In this document: positions 63,047 through 64,000 of the stretch, in pieces
Numbering within the stretch: position 1 is the stretch's first letter
Layout of the letters: each line of letters opens with the position of its first letter
NCBI GenBank assembly: GCA_003151595.1
Contig: PLXW01000111.1
Location: 15,457 to 79,456 of the forward strand
Origin: Myxococcales bacterium
Lineage (GTDB): Bacteria > Myxococcota > Polyangia > Polyangiales > Polyangiaceae
DNA length: 64,000 nt
Direction of reading: 5' to 3'
The notes under the pieces: model-generated
The model's input: the letters and a program-made list of their open reading frames with translations, nothing else
Databases searched by the model: none
Told to the model about the DNA's origin: nothing
Translations under genes and position numbers: made by a program

Positions 63047-64000
63047 CTACTTCTTCCTCCGGGCGAAGTGGCGGCGGCGGACGCGATCTTCGATCGAGCA
63101 CATCTCCAGCGGGTCGGGTGTGGGAGTGACCAGCGCCGTCTGGGCGTCGCCGGGGACGAACTGACGGAGGTGCCAGGTGTGCATGTAGAGGCGCTCTTCG
63201 GTCGCGACGAGCATGTCCTTGAAGCGGGCGACGAAGATCGCGGCGGTGACGAGGAGCGCGACGTTGCCGATGATCAGGAACGCGATCGAGGCACCCTTCG
63301 AGTCGAAGGAGAGGAGTCGGGGGAGGAGGACGATCGTTCCGTTGTGGAACTCCATCGACCGCGGCTCGAGGCCGAGCGATTCGCAGATCAATGGGCCGAT
63401 GAAGGCGAGGCATCCCATGACGATGGCGGGGATGCGGCGGGTCTTGTCGGCGCCGACGATGAAGGCGAGCGTGTTCGCGGCGGCGAGCGCGGGGGCGAGG
63501 ATGAACGGGCCGAAGAGCGAGGCAGAGCAGGCGATGGCGAGGTTGCTGACGATGATGATCGAGAACGGAGTGCGTCCCTGCGGGTGCGGATGGCGAGAGA
63601 AATGGAAGCTGAGCGCGGCGGCGGCGAGCCACAGGGCGTCGAGGAAGATCGCGGTGGGCCAGCTACGCACGCCCATGAGGACGCCGATCGGCGCGTAGAG
63701 CGCCCAGCTCAGGTAGGCCATGCCGGCGGTGTGGGCCCCCTTGCGTTGCCATTCGCGCGCGGCGACTTGAACCTCGCGTTGGGCATCGGCCGGGAGCTCG
63801 CGCGGCGGCTGCGTGAGCAGGCGCACGAGGGTCTTCATGGCGTCGCTGTTCTGGGGGTCGAGGGCGACGGCGCGGCTCACTTCGCGCATGGCGCGGCCTC
63901 GCTCTTCGATCGGTTTGTCACCGCTGAGCGCGCGCTCGGCGGCGTCGGCAGCGGCGGAGGCGTGCTCGCGTGAGAGCTCGCGGCGGCGCTCGAGATCGCG
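63047..64000 (-). CDS. C-terminal part of a membrane protein, probably Ser/Thr kinase (cut by window edge)
   Basis: The frame is open to the window edge, so only the last 317 residues are seen. A charged helical stretch (residues 1-60 of the visible part: AERALSGDKPIEERGRAMREVSRAVALDPQNSDAM) looks like a TPR unit as found after kinase domains. About five or six transmembrane helices follow (LSWALYAPIGVLMGV, DALWLAAAALSFHF, IIIVSNLAIACSASL, VMGCLAFIGPLI, LIIGNVALLVTAAIFV). A basic C-terminal tail ends RRRHFARRKK. The kinase domain itself is not visible and is inferred from similar architectures. Confidence 0.7.
   Translation of the reverse strand, partial: RDLERRRELSREHASAAADAAERALSGDKPIEERGRAMREVSRAVALDPQNSDAMKTLVRLLTQPPRELPADAQREVQVAAREWQRKGAHTAGMAYLSWALYAPIGVLMGVRSWPTAIFLDALWLAAAALSFHFSRHPHPQGRTPFSIIIVSNLAIACSASLFGPFILAPALAAANTLAFIVGADKTRRIPAIVMGCLAFIGPLICESLGLEPRSMEFHNGTIVLLPRLLSFDSKGASIAFLIIGNVALLVTAAIFVARFKDMLVATEERLYMHTWHLRQFVPGDAQTALVTPTPDPLEMCSIEDRVRRRHFARRKK

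Noticed and set aside
62836..63129. 97-codon frame with EKCSERS heptads
   Set aside because: The heptads come from 21-bp DNA repeats and occur on both strands, as expected of non-coding repeats.

Overview
The window is very GC-rich, densely packed bacterial DNA. It most likely comes from a large-genome myxobacterium (Myxococcota, probably class Polyangia). Evidence seen: a Frz/ACF-type chemosensory operon, giant Ser/Thr kinase-ATPase-TPR proteins, a Cys-rich repeat surface lipoprotein, many small lipoproteins with Ser/Gly/Asp linkers, a DUF2330 protein and a secreted protease that both end in a Cys-hydrophobic-Arg tail resembling MYXO-CTERM, and secreted hydrolases suited to a predatory or polymer-degrading life. 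Species cannot be read from the sequence.

Layout. 1-7584 (minus): a compact chemosensory operon, cheW-cheR(TPR)-cheW-mcp(CHASE3)-cheA(receiver)-cheB-tandem receiver, mostly joined by overlapping start/stop codons. It is divergent from a hybrid histidine kinase (7731-9725), with a 28-bp near-perfect dyad (13-bp arms) between them. 9757-16775: membrane and envelope genes (wax-synthase-like protein, DUF2330 protein, an operon of a lone MacB-type permease, a fatty acid hydroxylase/sterol desaturase and an acyltransferase-like membrane protein). 16970-33910: secreted and lipoprotein genes (metallophosphoesterase, CBM9-like, beta-propeller, GH16 glucanase with ricin-type lectin repeats, outer-membrane protein) with a MarR regulator, a ferritin-like protein, a HAD phosphatase and a 58-residue zinc-ribbon protein. 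34194-38509: a 1267-residue kinase/AAA ATPase/TPR regulator and a GFA-type protein. 38876-48289: hydrolase, lipoproteins, a PP2C phosphatase with zinc ribbons and a degenerate kinase-like region in an operon with astB and a DUF885 peptidase, then a 717-residue Cys-rich repeat lipoprotein.

48419-51466 is a housekeeping operon (CPBP protease, HAD phosphatase, nadC, birA), divergent from msrC and a peptidase S10-like gene. 53510-58362 holds a type IV pilin-like protein, a relic of a Ser/Thr kinase, a Spo0M-like/HEAT fusion and purU. 58468-64000 holds a trypsin-like protease coupled to a Cys-rich lipoprotein with a phospholipase A2-like motif, a prolyl oligopeptidase and the C-terminal part of another membrane protein kinase.

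Non-coding islands stand out. There are four hairpin-rich segments (25.66-25.90 kb, 38.54-38.87 kb, 48.29-48.41 kb, 62.78-63.03 kb), of which the second has 23-bp perfect inverted ends and looks like a MITE. There are also several operator-like palindromes. No rRNA, convincing tRNA, CRISPR array, transposase or phage gene was seen. Start codons were chosen by reading frame, signal peptide, ribosome-binding site and overlap logic; homology calls rest on recognised motifs only.
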